Shown here: positions 51,202 to 60,386 of the stretch, one piece after another | Position numbering within the stretch: position 1 is the first letter of the stretch | Layout of the letters: each line of letters begins with the position of its first letter | Assembly (NCBI GenBank): GCA_003538625.1 | Contig: DPRR01000026.1 | Span: 1-64,000 of the forward strand | Length of the DNA stretch: 64,000 nt | Source of the DNA: Ignavibacteriales bacterium | Lineage (GTDB): Bacteria; Bacteroidota; Ignavibacteria; Ignavibacteriales; Ignavibacteriaceae | Reading direction: 5' to 3' | Translations under genes and position numbers: made by a program | Notes under the pieces: generated by a model | Seen by the model: only the letters and a program-made list of their open reading frames with translations | Told to the model about the DNA's origin: nothing | The model's database searches: none

Positions 51202-52857
51202 TTAAGTCTGTATTATACCGGGATTAAACTTTGGCAATTCAGGATTCTGATTCGCCACTTCCAAACATAATGAAATCCATTCACGAGTTTGTGATGGATC
51301 AATTATTTCATCAATCCATAATCTTGCTGCGGCATAAAGCGGAGTACTTTTTTCATCGTAAGATTTTAGAATATCATTCAGCAATTTTTTCTTTTCATCA
51401 TCGCCAAATTTATGTCCGCTTTTTTCTTCCTGTTTAAGTTTTATATCGAGTAAAACGCTGCTTGCCTGATTACCACCCATTACAGAAATTTTTGCATTTG
51501 GATATGCAAAAATAAATCTTGGATCGTAAGCTTTACCGCACATTGCGTAATTACCGGCGCCAAAACTGTTTCCTGTTATAATTGTTATTTTGGGTACAAC
51601 AGAATTAGCAACTGCGTTAACCATTTTTGCACCGTCTTTAATAATGCCGCCATGCTCAGCTTTGCTGCCAACCATAAATCCGGTTACATCCTGCAGAAAT
51701 AATAATGGAATTTTTTTCTGATTGCAATTCATGATAAATCGTGTTGCCTTATCAGCTGAATCAGAATATATAACTCCGCCAACCTGCATTTCTCCAAGTT
51801 CAGTTTTTACAACACTTCTTTGATTAGCAACAATACCAACAGCCCATCCATCAATTCTTGCATAGGCAGTAATTATTGTTTTTCCATAACCGGCTTTATA
51901 TTCATCGATTTCAGAATTATCAACAATCCTTGCCATCAATTCATAAGTGTCATAAGGTTTTAAAGTATCCTCTGGTAAAACTCCTGTTATTTCTTTTGTT
52001 GGATATTTTGGAAGTTTACTTTCCAGTCTATCAAATCCAGCTGTTTGATTTTTTCCAAACTTTTCAACAAGACTTCTTATCTGAGCAATACATTCTTCAT
52101 CATTCTTCATTATATAATCTGTAACGCCGGAAATATTAGATTGAACTTTTGCACCACCAAGTTTTTCATTATCAATAACTTCACCAATTGCAGCACGAAC
52201 CAAATGGGCACCGGCAAGAAAGACGGAACCTTCACCTTCGACAATTAAAGCTTCATCACTCATAATTGGAAGATAAGCACCGCCCGCAACACACGGACCC
52301 ATAATGGCAGCAATTTGGGGAATACCCATTGAAGACATTTTTGCATTGTTACGAAAAATTCTTCCAAAATGTTCTTTGTCTGGGAAAATATCATCTTGCA
52401 AAGGAAGAAATACTCCTGCGCTATCTACTAAATAAATAATCGGGATATAATTTTCCATCGCAATTTCTTGCGCGCGTAAATTCTTTTTTGCGGTAATTGG
52501 AAACCAGGCTCCGGCTTTTACGGTTGCGTCGTTTGCAACAATAACACAATCGCGATTATGAATTTTTCCGATTCCATAAATAGTCCCCGACGAAGGTGCG
52601 CCGCCATATTCTTCGTACATACCATATGCTGCAAACGTGCTTAACTCAAAAAACTTTTTAGGATCATCTACCAACAAATTAACCCTCTCACGAGCAGTTA
52701 GCTTGCCTTTTGCTCTATGTTTTTCAATAGCTTTTTTTCCGCCGCCATCTTTTACTTTTTCTTTTACTGCTTCAAGCTTTCGTAATAATTCTTTTTGGAA
52801 ATCTTCTCTTTTAAGAAAAGTTTCGCTTTCGTTTATTTGTGTTCCAATTGGTTTCAT
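51202..52857 (-). CDS. acyl-CoA carboxylase carboxyltransferase (beta) subunit
   Basis: A 551-residue carboxyltransferase. I use the ATG at 52857 (a TTG two codons earlier is possible). The N-terminal half contains GAPSSGTIYGIGKIHNR, MGIPQIAAIMGPCVAGGAYLPIMSDE and FLAGAHLVRAAIGE; the C-terminal half contains VTGFMVGSKAEHGGIIKDGAKM, GNSFGAGNYAMCG and NAKISVMGGNQASSVL. GGAYLPIMSDE and the last motif resemble methylcrotonyl-CoA (or geranyl-CoA) carboxylase beta rather than propionyl-CoA carboxylase. The biotin-carrying alpha subunit is not in the window. Genes upstream on this strand encode an acyl-CoA dehydrogenase and MeaB, so leucine or branched-chain acyl-CoA breakdown is likely. Confidence 0.9.
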   Translation of the reverse strand: MKPIGTQINESETFLKREDFQKELLRKLEAVKEKVKDGGGKKAIEKHRAKGKLTARERVNLLVDDPKKFFELSTFAAYGMYEEYGGAPSSGTIYGIGKIHNRDCVIVANDATVKAGAWFPITAKKNLRAQEIAMENYIPIIYLVDSAGVFLPLQDDIFPDKEHFGRIFRNNAKMSSMGIPQIAAIMGPCVAGGAYLPIMSDEALIVEGEGSVFLAGAHLVRAAIGEVIDNEKLGGAKVQSNISGVTDYIMKNDEECIAQIRSLVEKFGKNQTAGFDRLESKLPKYPTKEITGVLPEDTLKPYDTYELMARIVDNSEIDEYKAGYGKTIITAYARIDGWAVGIVANQRSVVKTELGEMQVGGVIYSDSADKATRFIMNCNQKKIPLLFLQDVTGFMVGSKAEHGGIIKDGAKMVNAVANSVVPKITIITGNSFGAGNYAMCGKAYDPRFIFAYPNAKISVMGGNQASSVLLDIKLKQEEKSGHKFGDDEKKKLLNDILKSYDEKSTPLYAAARLWIDEIIDPSQTREWISLCLEVANQNPELPKFNPGIIQT

Positions 52858-52911
52858 AAGCAATCTTTTTGTTACCCTATACTCGTTTCAGAGTCTGATA
52901 ATTTTATATTT

Positions 52912-52938
52912 AAGATTCCGGGATAAGTCCTGAATGAT
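52912..52938. repeat. degenerate REP-like palindrome
   Basis: ATTCCGG (52915-52921) and CCTGAAT (52929-52935) are near-complementary arms with one mismatch. The layout matches the copy at 54160-54186, on the other side of the acyl-CoA dehydrogenase gene. Confidence 0.45.
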
Positions 52939-52947
52939 ATTTTTAAA

Positions 52948-54105
52948 CTAATCCTTCAACAAATCTCTTGCAATAACAATTCGTTGTATTTCAGAAGTAC
53001 CTTCTCCAATTGTTAAAAGTTTCACATCACGATAAAATTTTTCTACAGGATATTCTTTTATAAACCCGTACCCGCCAAAAATTTGAACTGCTTCGCTGCT
53101 TGCCTTTTCTGCTATTTCACTGGCAAAAAGTTTTGCTTCAGCCGCTTCTTTTGTATTTGGTATTCCGGCATCTTTCATAAATGCAGCCCGGTATGTCAGC
53201 ATCCTTGCAGCCTCAATATTTGTAGCCATGTCTGCTAATTTAAATTGAGTCGCCTGAAAATCAGAAAGTTGTCTGCCAAATTGTTTACGTTCCTGCGAGT
53301 ACTTTAGAGAAGCATCCAGGCATCCTTGCGCTAATCCGACGGAACAGGCAGCTATTGAAATTCTTCCGCCTTCTAATATCTGCATAGAATTAATAAATCC
53401 CATTCCTTCTTCGCCTAATAAATTTTCGACGGGGACTCTGCAGTTTTCAAAAGCCAGTTGTGTTGTATCACTTGCGCGCATACCAAGTTTGTTTTCTTTT
53501 TTACCGATAATTAATCCGTCCATTCCTTTTTCCAGAATGAAAGCCGAGATTCCTTTTTTGCCGGCTTCTTTATTAGTTATTGCCATAATTACGTAGGTTT
53601 CGCCAACAGTACCGTGCGTTGTAAATTGTTTACTACCATTTAGAATCCAGTAATTTCCATCCTTTACAGCATTGCTTTTTAATCCTGCCGCATCACTTCC
53701 GGAAAAAGATTCTGTTAAACCCCAGGCGCCGATTTTCTTACCACTTGCAAGATCGGGTAAATATCTTTTCTTCTGAATTTCATTAGCAAAACGATTTATA
53801 TGATTTGTACAAAGCCCATTATGTGCAGCAACAGAAAGTCCAATTGAAGGATCGACCTTAGATAGTTCTTCGATTATAACCGCATACTCAACATAACCCA
53901 AACCTGCACCACCATATTCTTCGGGGACAAGAATTCCAAGAAACCCGAGTTCACCAAGTTGTTTCATTATCTCAATTGGAAATTTTTGTGATTCATCATA
54001 TTCCATTATAACCGGACGGATATTTTTCTCAGCAAAATCTCTGATTGTATCTCGAATTATGATTTGGTTTTCAGTTAGTTCTGTAAGAAATGGTCTTTGT
54101 TCCAT
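52948..54105 (-). CDS. acyl-CoA dehydrogenase
   Basis: A 385-residue flavoprotein dehydrogenase. GAWGLTESFSGSDAAGLKS and WILNGSKQFTTHGTVGE contact FAD and substrate; RKQFGRQLSDFQATQFKLADMA is the helical FAD-binding region; LTIGEGTSEIQRIVIARDLL carries the catalytic glutamate in EGT, as in short- and medium-chain or butyryl-CoA enzymes. Isovaleryl-CoA dehydrogenases usually lack a glutamate there, so this is probably not IVD. It removes two hydrogens from an acyl-CoA and passes electrons to ETF. Small palindromes flank the gene. Confidence 0.92.
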   Translation of the reverse strand: MEQRPFLTELTENQIIIRDTIRDFAEKNIRPVIMEYDESQKFPIEIMKQLGELGFLGILVPEEYGGAGLGYVEYAVIIEELSKVDPSIGLSVAAHNGLCTNHINRFANEIQKKRYLPDLASGKKIGAWGLTESFSGSDAAGLKSNAVKDGNYWILNGSKQFTTHGTVGETYVIMAITNKEAGKKGISAFILEKGMDGLIIGKKENKLGMRASDTTQLAFENCRVPVENLLGEEGMGFINSMQILEGGRISIAACSVGLAQGCLDASLKYSQERKQFGRQLSDFQATQFKLADMATNIEAARMLTYRAAFMKDAGIPNTKEAAEAKLFASEIAEKASSEAVQIFGGYGFIKEYPVEKFYRDVKLLTIGEGTSEIQRIVIARDLLKD

Positions 54106-54159
54106 TATTACTCCTAAAAATGGTTCATTATAATCTTGCGAAATTAATCTGAATTAAAG

Positions 54160-54186
54160 AGATCCTGAAACAAGTTCAGGATGACA
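54160..54186. repeat. REP-like palindrome
   Basis: ATCCTGAA (54162-54169) and TTCAGGAT (54175-54182) are perfect reverse-complement arms with a five-base loop, followed by GACA. It is in the intergenic gap between meaB and the acyl-CoA dehydrogenase gene. Confidence 0.6.
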
Positions 54187-54196
54187 TTCATAAATA

Positions 54197-55150
54197 TTAA
54201 ATTCTGTTTTTAAATTCTTCTATAATTTCTTCAGCTATATGATATGGAGAAAGATTGCCTAATACGACTTTTTGTAAAGATGAATTTAATAAATTTTCTC
54301 CTGTATCGCTCCAAAGTTCATCTTTCAATTTATGCTCAACAATTTCTTTTATTCTTACTTTAGCTTGTTTTTCCCTTTTCAGTTTAAAGAGATTATTCTG
54401 ATTCATAAAATTTTTGTGACGCTCAATTTCAGTTGCAATTTCATCGATGCCTTTATTTTCAGATGCTACTGTTTTAATAATATTAGGAAGCCAGGAATTT
54501 TGATCGTGATCTTTTATCATCAGAATGGTTTGCAGAGCGGTATATGCTTGTTGAGATCCGGGTCTGTCACTTTTATTCATAACAAAGAAATCTGCAATTT
54601 CCATCAAACCGGCTTTCATTGCCTGAACTGAATCTCCACTTTCAGGAACAAGAACTACAATTGTTGTATCCGCAGCTTGTGCAATATCAAGCTCCGATTG
54701 ACCAACACCTACAGTTTCAAGTAGTATGATATCAAATCCTGCGGCATCCAAAATATCGGCTGCATCAATTGCTTTTTTGGATAAACCTCCCAGACTACCG
54801 CGAGTTGCCATACTTCTTATAAAAACTCCGCTATCCATTCCGATATCGGTCATCCGAACTCTATCACCAAGCAAAGCACCTCCTGTAAAGGGTGAAGTAG
54901 GATCAACTGCAATGATACCAACTTTTTGATTTTGCTTTCTAAAATATTTTGTCAATTGATTTGTTATTGTACTTTTACCTGCGCCCGGTGGTCCGGTGAT
55001 TCCAATGCGATATGCATGTCCGACCTTTTTATGAATTTCCTTCAAAAACATTGTAGCTGATAAATTGTCGGATTCAACAATGGATATTGTACGGGCAATC
55101 GATCTCCGATCTTCTCTATAAATATTTTTGACTAGGTTAAGATCAATCAT
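54197..55150 (-). CDS. meaB: methylmalonyl-CoA mutase-associated GTPase MeaB
   Basis: A 317-residue G3E-type GTPase of the MeaB/ArgK family. Walker A is GPPGAGKST near residue 54; VDPTSPFTGGALLGDRVRM, ETVGVGQSELD and the NKSD specificity motif follow. MeaB loads and protects the adenosylcobalamin cofactor of methylmalonyl-CoA mutase. The mutase's stand-alone B12 subunit is encoded at 16284-16691, about 38 kb away, which supports an active propionyl-CoA/methylmalonyl-CoA pathway. It follows the epimerase gene with a one-base gap. Confidence 0.95.
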   Translation of the reverse strand: MIDLNLVKNIYREDRRSIARTISIVESDNLSATMFLKEIHKKVGHAYRIGITGPPGAGKSTITNQLTKYFRKQNQKVGIIAVDPTSPFTGGALLGDRVRMTDIGMDSGVFIRSMATRGSLGGLSKKAIDAADILDAAGFDIILLETVGVGQSELDIAQAADTTIVVLVPESGDSVQAMKAGLMEIADFFVMNKSDRPGSQQAYTALQTILMIKDHDQNSWLPNIIKTVASENKGIDEIATEIERHKNFMNQNNLFKLKREKQAKVRIKEIVEHKLKDELWSDTGENLLNSSLQKVVLGNLSPYHIAEEIIEEFKNRI

Positions 55151-55151
55151 A

Positions 55152-56075
55152 TCACTGTAAATTTTTTCTAAAAAATTCTACTGTTAGTTTTAATCCATTC
55201 TCTAATTTGGTTGATGGTCTCCATCCAAATTTATTAAATAATTTGTCTGAAGTTATTACGCTTCTTAATTGTTCTCCTGCTGCTGCCGGACCGTGGATTT
55301 CTTCCTTGTTAGCTTTAATAATTTCATTGAGATGATGAAAAAGTTGGTTAACATCAGTTTCAATTCCGGTTCCTATATTATAAATGTCCGATACTTCATC
55401 ATTTAAAGCCAGCAGATTTGCTTTGACAACATCACCGACAAAAACATAATCACGAGTTTGCTTGCCGTGTCCATTAATTACAGGTTGTTCACCTTTAAGA
55501 AGTTTGGTTGAAAAAATGGCAACTACACCTGCCTCTCCAAAAGGATTTTGTCTTGGACCATAAATATTTGCATAGCGAAGAATTGAATAATTGAGTTGAT
55601 ACTCTGAGTTATAAAAGTATAGATATTTTTCTACTGCAAGTTTAGATATTCCATATGGTGATTTTGGCTGCTGCGGATGCTTTTCGTCAGCAGGGAAGTA
55701 ATCCTGCTCGCCATAAACAGCACCGCCAGTAGAGGCAAACATAAATTTCTTTACTCCATATTTAATTGAATTCTGCAGCAAGTTAATTGTACCAAGAATA
55801 TTTGTTGTTGCATCAAATTCAGGATCCTTTACAGATCTTCTTACATCCATTTGAGCAGCATGATGGTTAATGACATCAAAATTTTCGGATTTAAAAAGTT
55901 CACTTAAGCTTTTATCACAAATATTTGCTTTTATAAATTTTGCTTTAGGATTTATATTTTTTTCAAAACCTGTTGAAAGATCATCGAGAATTACAACCTC
56001 GTGACCATTTTCAATAAATGCATCGGCAATTTGCGAAGCGATAAAACCGGCACCGCCGGTAACAAGAATTTTCAA
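55152..56075 (-). CDS. NAD-dependent sugar-nucleotide epimerase (UDP-glucose 4-epimerase type)
   Basis: A 307-residue extended short-chain dehydrogenase. The nucleotide motif is GGAGFIASQIAD near residue 8, and the catalytic parts are STGGAVYGE and YGISKLAVEKY (Tyr and Lys). The segment LRYANIYGPRQNPFGEAG is typical of UDP-glucose/UDP-N-acetylglucosamine 4-epimerases. It would supply UDP-galactose or related sugars for LPS or exopolysaccharide. It sits one base from both neighbours (nadD and meaB). Substrate identity is not certain. Confidence 0.88.
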   Translation of the reverse strand: MKILVTGGAGFIASQIADAFIENGHEVVILDDLSTGFEKNINPKAKFIKANICDKSLSELFKSENFDVINHHAAQMDVRRSVKDPEFDATTNILGTINLLQNSIKYGVKKFMFASTGGAVYGEQDYFPADEKHPQQPKSPYGISKLAVEKYLYFYNSEYQLNYSILRYANIYGPRQNPFGEAGVVAIFSTKLLKGEQPVINGHGKQTRDYVFVGDVVKANLLALNDEVSDIYNIGTGIETDVNQLFHHLNEIIKANKEEIHGPAAAGEQLRSVITSDKLFNKFGWRPSTKLENGLKLTVEFFRKNLQ

Positions 56076-56657
56076 TTAGTTGTCCTTATATAATTTGTTT
56101 TTATTAATGTATTCTAAAACTTTTTCCGGTACCAGGTAATAAATAGGCAAGCCTGCATGCACACGATTACGAATATCAGTTGCACTTATTTCAATTCCTC
56201 TTGTTTCTACAAAGTCAGCGGACTCAACGTACTTATCAACATAGTCGATTGGGTGTGAAGATTTTCTTTTAAGTACAACTACATTTGCTAATTTTAAAAT
56301 TTCATCAGGCTCTTTCCATGTATGAAACTGAAAAATATTATCATAGCCGATTATTAAATCAATATTATCGTAATATTTTTTAAACTCACGAAGAGTGTCG
56401 ATTGTATATGATATAGTATGCTGCTTAATTTCAAAATCAGAACATTGGAAAAAAGGAATCTGTTCAATTGCAAGGTTCAGCATGTTCAGGCGGTGTTGTG
56501 CGCTGGAAGCTTTTGCATGCTGCTTGTGTGGAGAAATATATGCGGGTATAAATATAATCTTTTCAAGATTTCGTAACTCTTTTACGGATTGCGCGGTTAT
56601 TAAATGACCATTGTGTATTGGATCAAAAGTTCCACCGAAAATTCCGACTTTACTCAT
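56076..56657 (-). CDS. nadD: nicotinate-nucleotide adenylyltransferase
   Basis: A 193-residue adenylyltransferase with GIFGGTFDPIHNGHLITAQ at the N-terminus (HxGH-type motif) and the late SATDIRNRVHAGLPIYYLVPEKVLEYI, matching NadD. It adenylates nicotinate mononucleotide in NAD synthesis. The ATG overlaps the stop of the upstream hypothetical gene by ATGA. Confidence 0.94.
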   Translation of the reverse strand: MSKVGIFGGTFDPIHNGHLITAQSVKELRNLEKIIFIPAYISPHKQHAKASSAQHRLNMLNLAIEQIPFFQCSDFEIKQHTISYTIDTLREFKKYYDNIDLIIGYDNIFQFHTWKEPDEILKLANVVVLKRKSSHPIDYVDKYVESADFVETRGIEISATDIRNRVHAGLPIYYLVPEKVLEYINKNKLYKDN

Positions 56658-57349
56658 TTAACTATATCCTTATATTCAACAAATAAGTGAGTAAAGCGTT
56701 CGTGCATTTTCTGTGAACAATATTCCATGCTTTTTTTCTGGGATAATTCCGAGTATAGTTGCTTAAAATTTGAAATATCTCTTACCAGCAGTACATCATT
56801 AAGAATATGCATAAAGTGTTCGCACGATTTAATCCTGCTTAAAAAATCATTATAAATAAAATTGCTTAAAACTAAACTACTTATTACTTCATTTGACGGA
56901 TTGTTAAATCCAAAAACAGCAATATAATCTTCTTTTGTTTTCGCAATCACAAGAGAATTATTTTCAACATTTAGAAGGTTAAAATACTGCTCATAGTCCG
57001 AAGATCTTATAGCAATTGCATCCGATAAAACAATTAAATTTTTCTTGTACAAGAGAAATTCTTTAGTTGATAATTTATCAATCAGTTCATTTCTATTTTT
57101 TAGATTTGTAAAAATGATTTTGTAATCCTCATTTTTAAGCTCCTCCGGAAGTTGATCATTAGCAGTTGCATCCCAAATACAATAGATATCAGTATTGTTA
57201 ACTTTTCCTTCCAGATTTTCAAGAATATTAAAGTACAAAGTTGATTTCAGAAATGTAATGTCTGGTTCAAGCAAGCCATCAAAACTTTTAAATAAGTCTT
57301 CATCGTTATCTGAGTAAAATGGTAAAATGTAGATAGCTTTTGGATTCAT
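56654..57349 (-). CDS. hypothetical protein, possibly remote GT-A/DUF2064-like
   Basis: A 231-residue soluble protein with no confident family. Its order of parts (a strand YILPFYSDND, then KNLIVLSDAIAIRSSDYEQYFNLL, then SLVIAKTKEDYIAVFGFN) is reminiscent of DUF2064/TIGR04282 nucleotidyltransferase-like proteins, in which a GSDIPDL-type segment is followed by an EDGGYYLIG-type segment. The acidic ligands are not well conserved, so this is only a suggestion. It lies between prsW and nadD with a three-base gap and a four-base overlap and is surely part of the operon. Confidence 0.7.
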   Translation of the reverse strand: MNPKAIYILPFYSDNDEDLFKSFDGLLEPDITFLKSTLYFNILENLEGKVNNTDIYCIWDATANDQLPEELKNEDYKIIFTNLKNRNELIDKLSTKEFLLYKKNLIVLSDAIAIRSSDYEQYFNLLNVENNSLVIAKTKEDYIAVFGFNNPSNEVISSLVLSNFIYNDFLSRIKSCEHFMHILNDVLLVRDISNFKQLYSELSQKKSMEYCSQKMHERFTHLFVEYKDIVK

Positions 57350-57352
57350 TAC

Positions 57353-58297
57353 TTAAACGTTTTGCAATAATTTCTTAATAAAGTCTCTATAATTATCAAC
57401 GTCCATTTGATAATAAGCTTTGCTTGCACCATTAGAATTTCTTAATTGAACTTTTCTAAAAGCAAGAGTAGTTGCCGCATTAATGTATGTCCTTCTTTTA
57501 CCTTCATCAAACCAGCCTTTTCTTTCTCTTTGAGGAGAGCTTAATATAACTAAATGAGATTCTGGAATTATTCCACGCTCAGTTTCTTGTTTAAGTTCAT
57601 TAAAAATAATTTTTCTTTCTCCATGTAAAGAAACTGCAAAGGTTGATATAAATATTATTATAGATACAAACATAAACAGAAACCCTATTGGTGCAATATT
57701 TTCATAACTAAGGGTCAAATTCCAAATAGAATGAATCAACATAGCTATAAATAATCCGGTTAAAGCATAAAAAAGTTTTTTAAAAGATGATTTAAATTTT
57801 GCCATTCCCAAAAATGCTCCTAATGTTGCGGTTGAAACGCAGTGCATCACTCCGGAAAAGAGACTTCTGACAATTACCAGCATAATCCAGTTTTGAATTG
57901 TCTCACCGTATGTAACGAAGTACATGAAATTTTCAGTCATACCAAAACCGAGTCCAATAGCACCGCCATATACAATTCCGTCAGTAATATTATCAAATCT
58001 TTTGTTGGAAATTGTTATAAGCAAAAAAAGACCTTTGGTAATTTCTTCAACAACCGGTGCAACAACAATTGCACCAAACCTGGTTAGTTGTACGCTATCC
58101 TTTATAAAGAATGAAGCTATCAGTGAGAAAAACAAGCTGCCTGCTAATGCAAGAAAGATTGCTCCAAGAGCTCCCCAAAGATAATTAGTGAAGACAAGTT
58201 TAAATGGTTCTCTATCATATCGGTCAAACTTCCATATCAACACTAAATAGATTGACATTGGAATGATTGCAGCTAAAGCGGAAAGAATTATTAACAT
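57353..58297 (-). CDS. PrsW family intramembrane metalloprotease
   Basis: A 314-residue polytopic protein of the PrsW (CPBP-like) family. The glutamate motif is APVVEEITKGLFLL (EExxK) near residue 82. Two histidine regions follow: SGVMHCVSTATLGAFLGMAKF and AMLIHSIWNLTL. These are the putative metal-binding residues. PrsW cleaves an anti-sigma factor in Bacillus; substrates elsewhere are mostly unknown. A soluble basic tail of about 85 residues follows the last helix. First gene of a long minus-strand run. Confidence 0.9.
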   Translation of the reverse strand: MLIILSALAAIIPMSIYLVLIWKFDRYDREPFKLVFTNYLWGALGAIFLALAGSLFFSLIASFFIKDSVQLTRFGAIVVAPVVEEITKGLFLLITISNKRFDNITDGIVYGGAIGLGFGMTENFMYFVTYGETIQNWIMLVIVRSLFSGVMHCVSTATLGAFLGMAKFKSSFKKLFYALTGLFIAMLIHSIWNLTLSYENIAPIGFLFMFVSIIIFISTFAVSLHGERKIIFNELKQETERGIIPESHLVILSSPQRERKGWFDEGKRRTYINAATTLAFRKVQLRNSNGASKAYYQMDVDNYRDFIKKLLQNV

Positions 58298-58308
58298 TTA
58301 ATCTTTGG

Positions 58309-58341
58309 CAATGATAACTATTATTAAATATCTGCTTCAAA
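58309..58341 (-). promoter_or_regulatory. candidate prsW promoter
   Basis: On the minus strand: TTTG (58341-58338), 21 bases, then TATCATTG (58316-58309), one base from the Bacteroidetes -7 consensus; about 12 bases before the prsW ATG. Confidence 0.3.
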
Positions 58342-58555
58342 TTATTGATTTAGAACTGAAAAAACCAAAATTATTTTTTGGGAATAGTAAAAATCGCAAC
58401 AAGGTTTTTTTTACAACTGATCTATCAAAGTAAAATACCTATGATTAAACTACCAGAAGACATTTAATTTGTGATTTACTTAGCCCTTAAAAAGTGTATT
58501 ATTATAGAAAAGAGTGTTTTTTGATTAAAAACCTTAATATTCAATTTTTACATTG

Positions 58556-58587
58556 TTTGATTATATTGGGGTTAGGTTATATATTTA
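58556..58587 (+). promoter_or_regulatory. candidate promoter of the DUF177-rpmF-fab operon
   Basis: TTTG at 58556-58559, 20 bases, then TATATTTA at 58580-58587, one base from TAnnTTTG. The transcript would begin near 58594, about 20 bases before the start codon. A second exact -7 match (TAATTTTG, 58603-58610) lies closer but has no -33 partner. Confidence 0.4.
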
Positions 58588-58614
58588 GCCTCGTTTTTTG
58601 CGTAATTTTGCAAG

Positions 58615-59121
58615 ATGATTATTAAAATTTCAAATTTAAGCGAAGGGGATCACGAGTTTGTTTTTGAAGACAAAGTCGGGCTATTAGAATTAGATAATCC
58701 TTTTTATGGTAAATTTAAATCATCAGTGTTACTTAATAAATTACATGATCAATTAATACTTTCTGTTAAAAGTAAATTTAAAGTTAAGTATGAATGTGAT
58801 CGATGCGGGACTGACTTTAAGACAACATTATTAAGCGACTATAAGATGATTTATTTAATGAACGAAACACCGGAAGAAACCGATTCAATTAATGTAAGTT
58901 ATCTTAGTCGGGATGCGGATAAAATTAATATTAGTACTGATGTTCGGGAATTCGCTCTACTAGCAATTCCAATGAAAAAACTTTGCACAGAAGATTGTAA
59001 AGGATTATGTCCAACATGCGGCAAAGATTTAAATAGAGAACAATGTAATTGTATAAATGCAGAAATTGATCCGAGGTGGAAGCCTCTTTTGAATTTGAAA
59101 GATAAATTAAATCTCAATTAA
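58615..59121 (+). CDS. DUF177 (YceD-like) protein
   Basis: A 168-residue protein of DUF177/YceD, the partner always found upstream of rpmF. Cysteines form CDRCG near residue 62 and a C-terminal cluster CTEDCKGLCPTCGKDLNREQCNC, predicted zinc sites. In plants and bacteria the family helps 23S rRNA processing or large-subunit assembly. It starts the ribosomal/fatty-acid operon; rpmF follows after 18 bases. Confidence 0.92.
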   Translation: MIIKISNLSEGDHEFVFEDKVGLLELDNPFYGKFKSSVLLNKLHDQLILSVKSKFKVKYECDRCGTDFKTTLLSDYKMIYLMNETPEETDSINVSYLSRDADKINISTDVREFALLAIPMKKLCTEDCKGLCPTCGKDLNREQCNCINAEIDPRWKPLLNLKDKLNLN

Positions 59122-59139
59122 ATATAATGGAATGATAAC

Positions 59140-59319
59140 ATGCCAAATCCAAAACGTAAGATGTCTAAGAGCCGTAGAGATAAACGCAGAACTCACTATA
59201 AAGCAGTGGCACCTTCATTAAGCACTTGTGGTAATTGCGGTGAAATGAAACTTGCTCATCGTGCTTGTCCTTCCTGCGGTTACTACAATGAACGCTCTGT
59301 GTTTATTCCCAAAAGCTAA
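59140..59319 (+). CDS. rpmF: 50S ribosomal protein L32
   Basis: A 59-residue L32 that is short enough to be missed. It starts [20 protein letters not shown]; zinc-ribbon cysteines are Cys30, Cys33, Cys43 and Cys46 (the zinc-bound C+ form). The position between DUF177 and plsX is the standard bacterial order. It is followed 22 bases later by plsX. Confidence 0.97.
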   Translation: MPNPKRKMSKSRRDKRRTHYKAVAPSLSTCGNCGEMKLAHRACPSCGYYNERSVFIPKS

Positions 59320-59341
59320 ATTTAAATAGCTTACTTATCTG

Positions 59342-60376
59342 ATGTCTGAATCAAAAGATAAAAATTCTGAATGTAGGATTATTGTTGATGCAATGGGGGG
59401 TGATTATGCCCCTCAAAATATTGTTACCGGTGCAATTGAGGCATATCATGAAAAAGAAGATTTTCAGCTTTTTCTGATTGGTAGGAAAGAAGAAATATTA
59501 TCCGTAATTAAATCTAATCAGCTTTCTTTTGATGAAAAGTATATCGTTCATGCCGATCAAATTATTGAAATGAGTGATTCACCTACATCTGCAATAAAAT
59601 CCAAACCGGACTCGTCAATTGTAAAAGGTGCTCAGTTAGTAAGAGACGGAAAAGCTGATGCTTTTGTAAGTGCAGGGAACACAGGTGCAATGATGAGTGC
59701 ATCTACATTAATTATGGGAAGAATACCCGGTGTTGGGCGTCCTACAATAGGTGCAGAAATGCCAAATGTTTACGGTAAGTGTTATCTTTATGATGTCGGT
59801 GCCGGTAAAGATGCCAGACCATCCCATTTATTTGAGTATGCGGTGATGGGAACTATTTATGCAAAAGAGATGGGTGGAATTACAAATCCGACTGTTGGAC
59901 TTTTAAGTATGGGCGAGGAAGAAGGGAAAGGGAATGAAGTTTCCAACGATGCCTTTGATCTACTTAAGAATTCTAATCTCAACTTTATAGGTAATGTTGA
60001 AGGAAGAGATATTTTAACAAAACATGTTGATGTGGTTGTTTGTGATGGATTTGTAGGAAACATTATTTTAAAATTTGGTGAATCCGTTCCAAAATTGCTT
60101 AAACAACTATTAACAAATACTGCTGAAGAAAGTTTTTTTGATAAGTTAAAAGTCGGAATTTCAAAAGGCTCATTAAAAAAAGCTTTAAAATCTTTGGATT
60201 ATCAGGAACACGGTGGAGTACCTCTTTTAGGTGTGAATGGAATCAGCATTATCGGGCATGGCTCAAGTTCTCCAAAAGCGATTAAAAATATGGTATTAAA
60301 AGCCAGGGAAATGCATAGGAAAGATTTAGTTAATAAAATAGAAAATTCAATTAAACAATATTCAAAAAAAAATTAA
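59342..60376 (+). CDS. plsX: phosphate acyltransferase PlsX
   Basis: A 344-residue PlsX. IIVDAMGGDYAPQNIVTGA near the N-terminus, FVSAGNTGAMMSAS, and the C-terminal GGVPLLGVNGISIIGHGSSSPKAIKNM are characteristic. It makes acyl-phosphate from acyl-ACP for phospholipid synthesis, feeding PlsY and then PlsC (encoded at 13035). It follows rpmF and precedes fabH in the usual operon. Confidence 0.95.
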   Translation: MSESKDKNSECRIIVDAMGGDYAPQNIVTGAIEAYHEKEDFQLFLIGRKEEILSVIKSNQLSFDEKYIVHADQIIEMSDSPTSAIKSKPDSSIVKGAQLVRDGKADAFVSAGNTGAMMSASTLIMGRIPGVGRPTIGAEMPNVYGKCYLYDVGAGKDARPSHLFEYAVMGTIYAKEMGGITNPTVGLLSMGEEEGKGNEVSNDAFDLLKNSNLNFIGNVEGRDILTKHVDVVVCDGFVGNIILKFGESVPKLLKQLLTNTAEESFFDKLKVGISKGSLKKALKSLDYQEHGGVPLLGVNGISIIGHGSSSPKAIKNMVLKAREMHRKDLVNKIENSIKQYSKKN

Positions 60377-60386
60377 CGGAAAAGTG

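Larger units (their letters stand above)
58298..58614. other. 317-base intergenic region between divergent operons
   Basis: This gap holds the candidate promoters of prsW (minus) and of the DUF177-fab operon (plus). No RNA gene, long repeat or small conserved reading frame was seen. The middle (about 58380-58500) is AT-rich and otherwise featureless. Confidence 0.6.
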
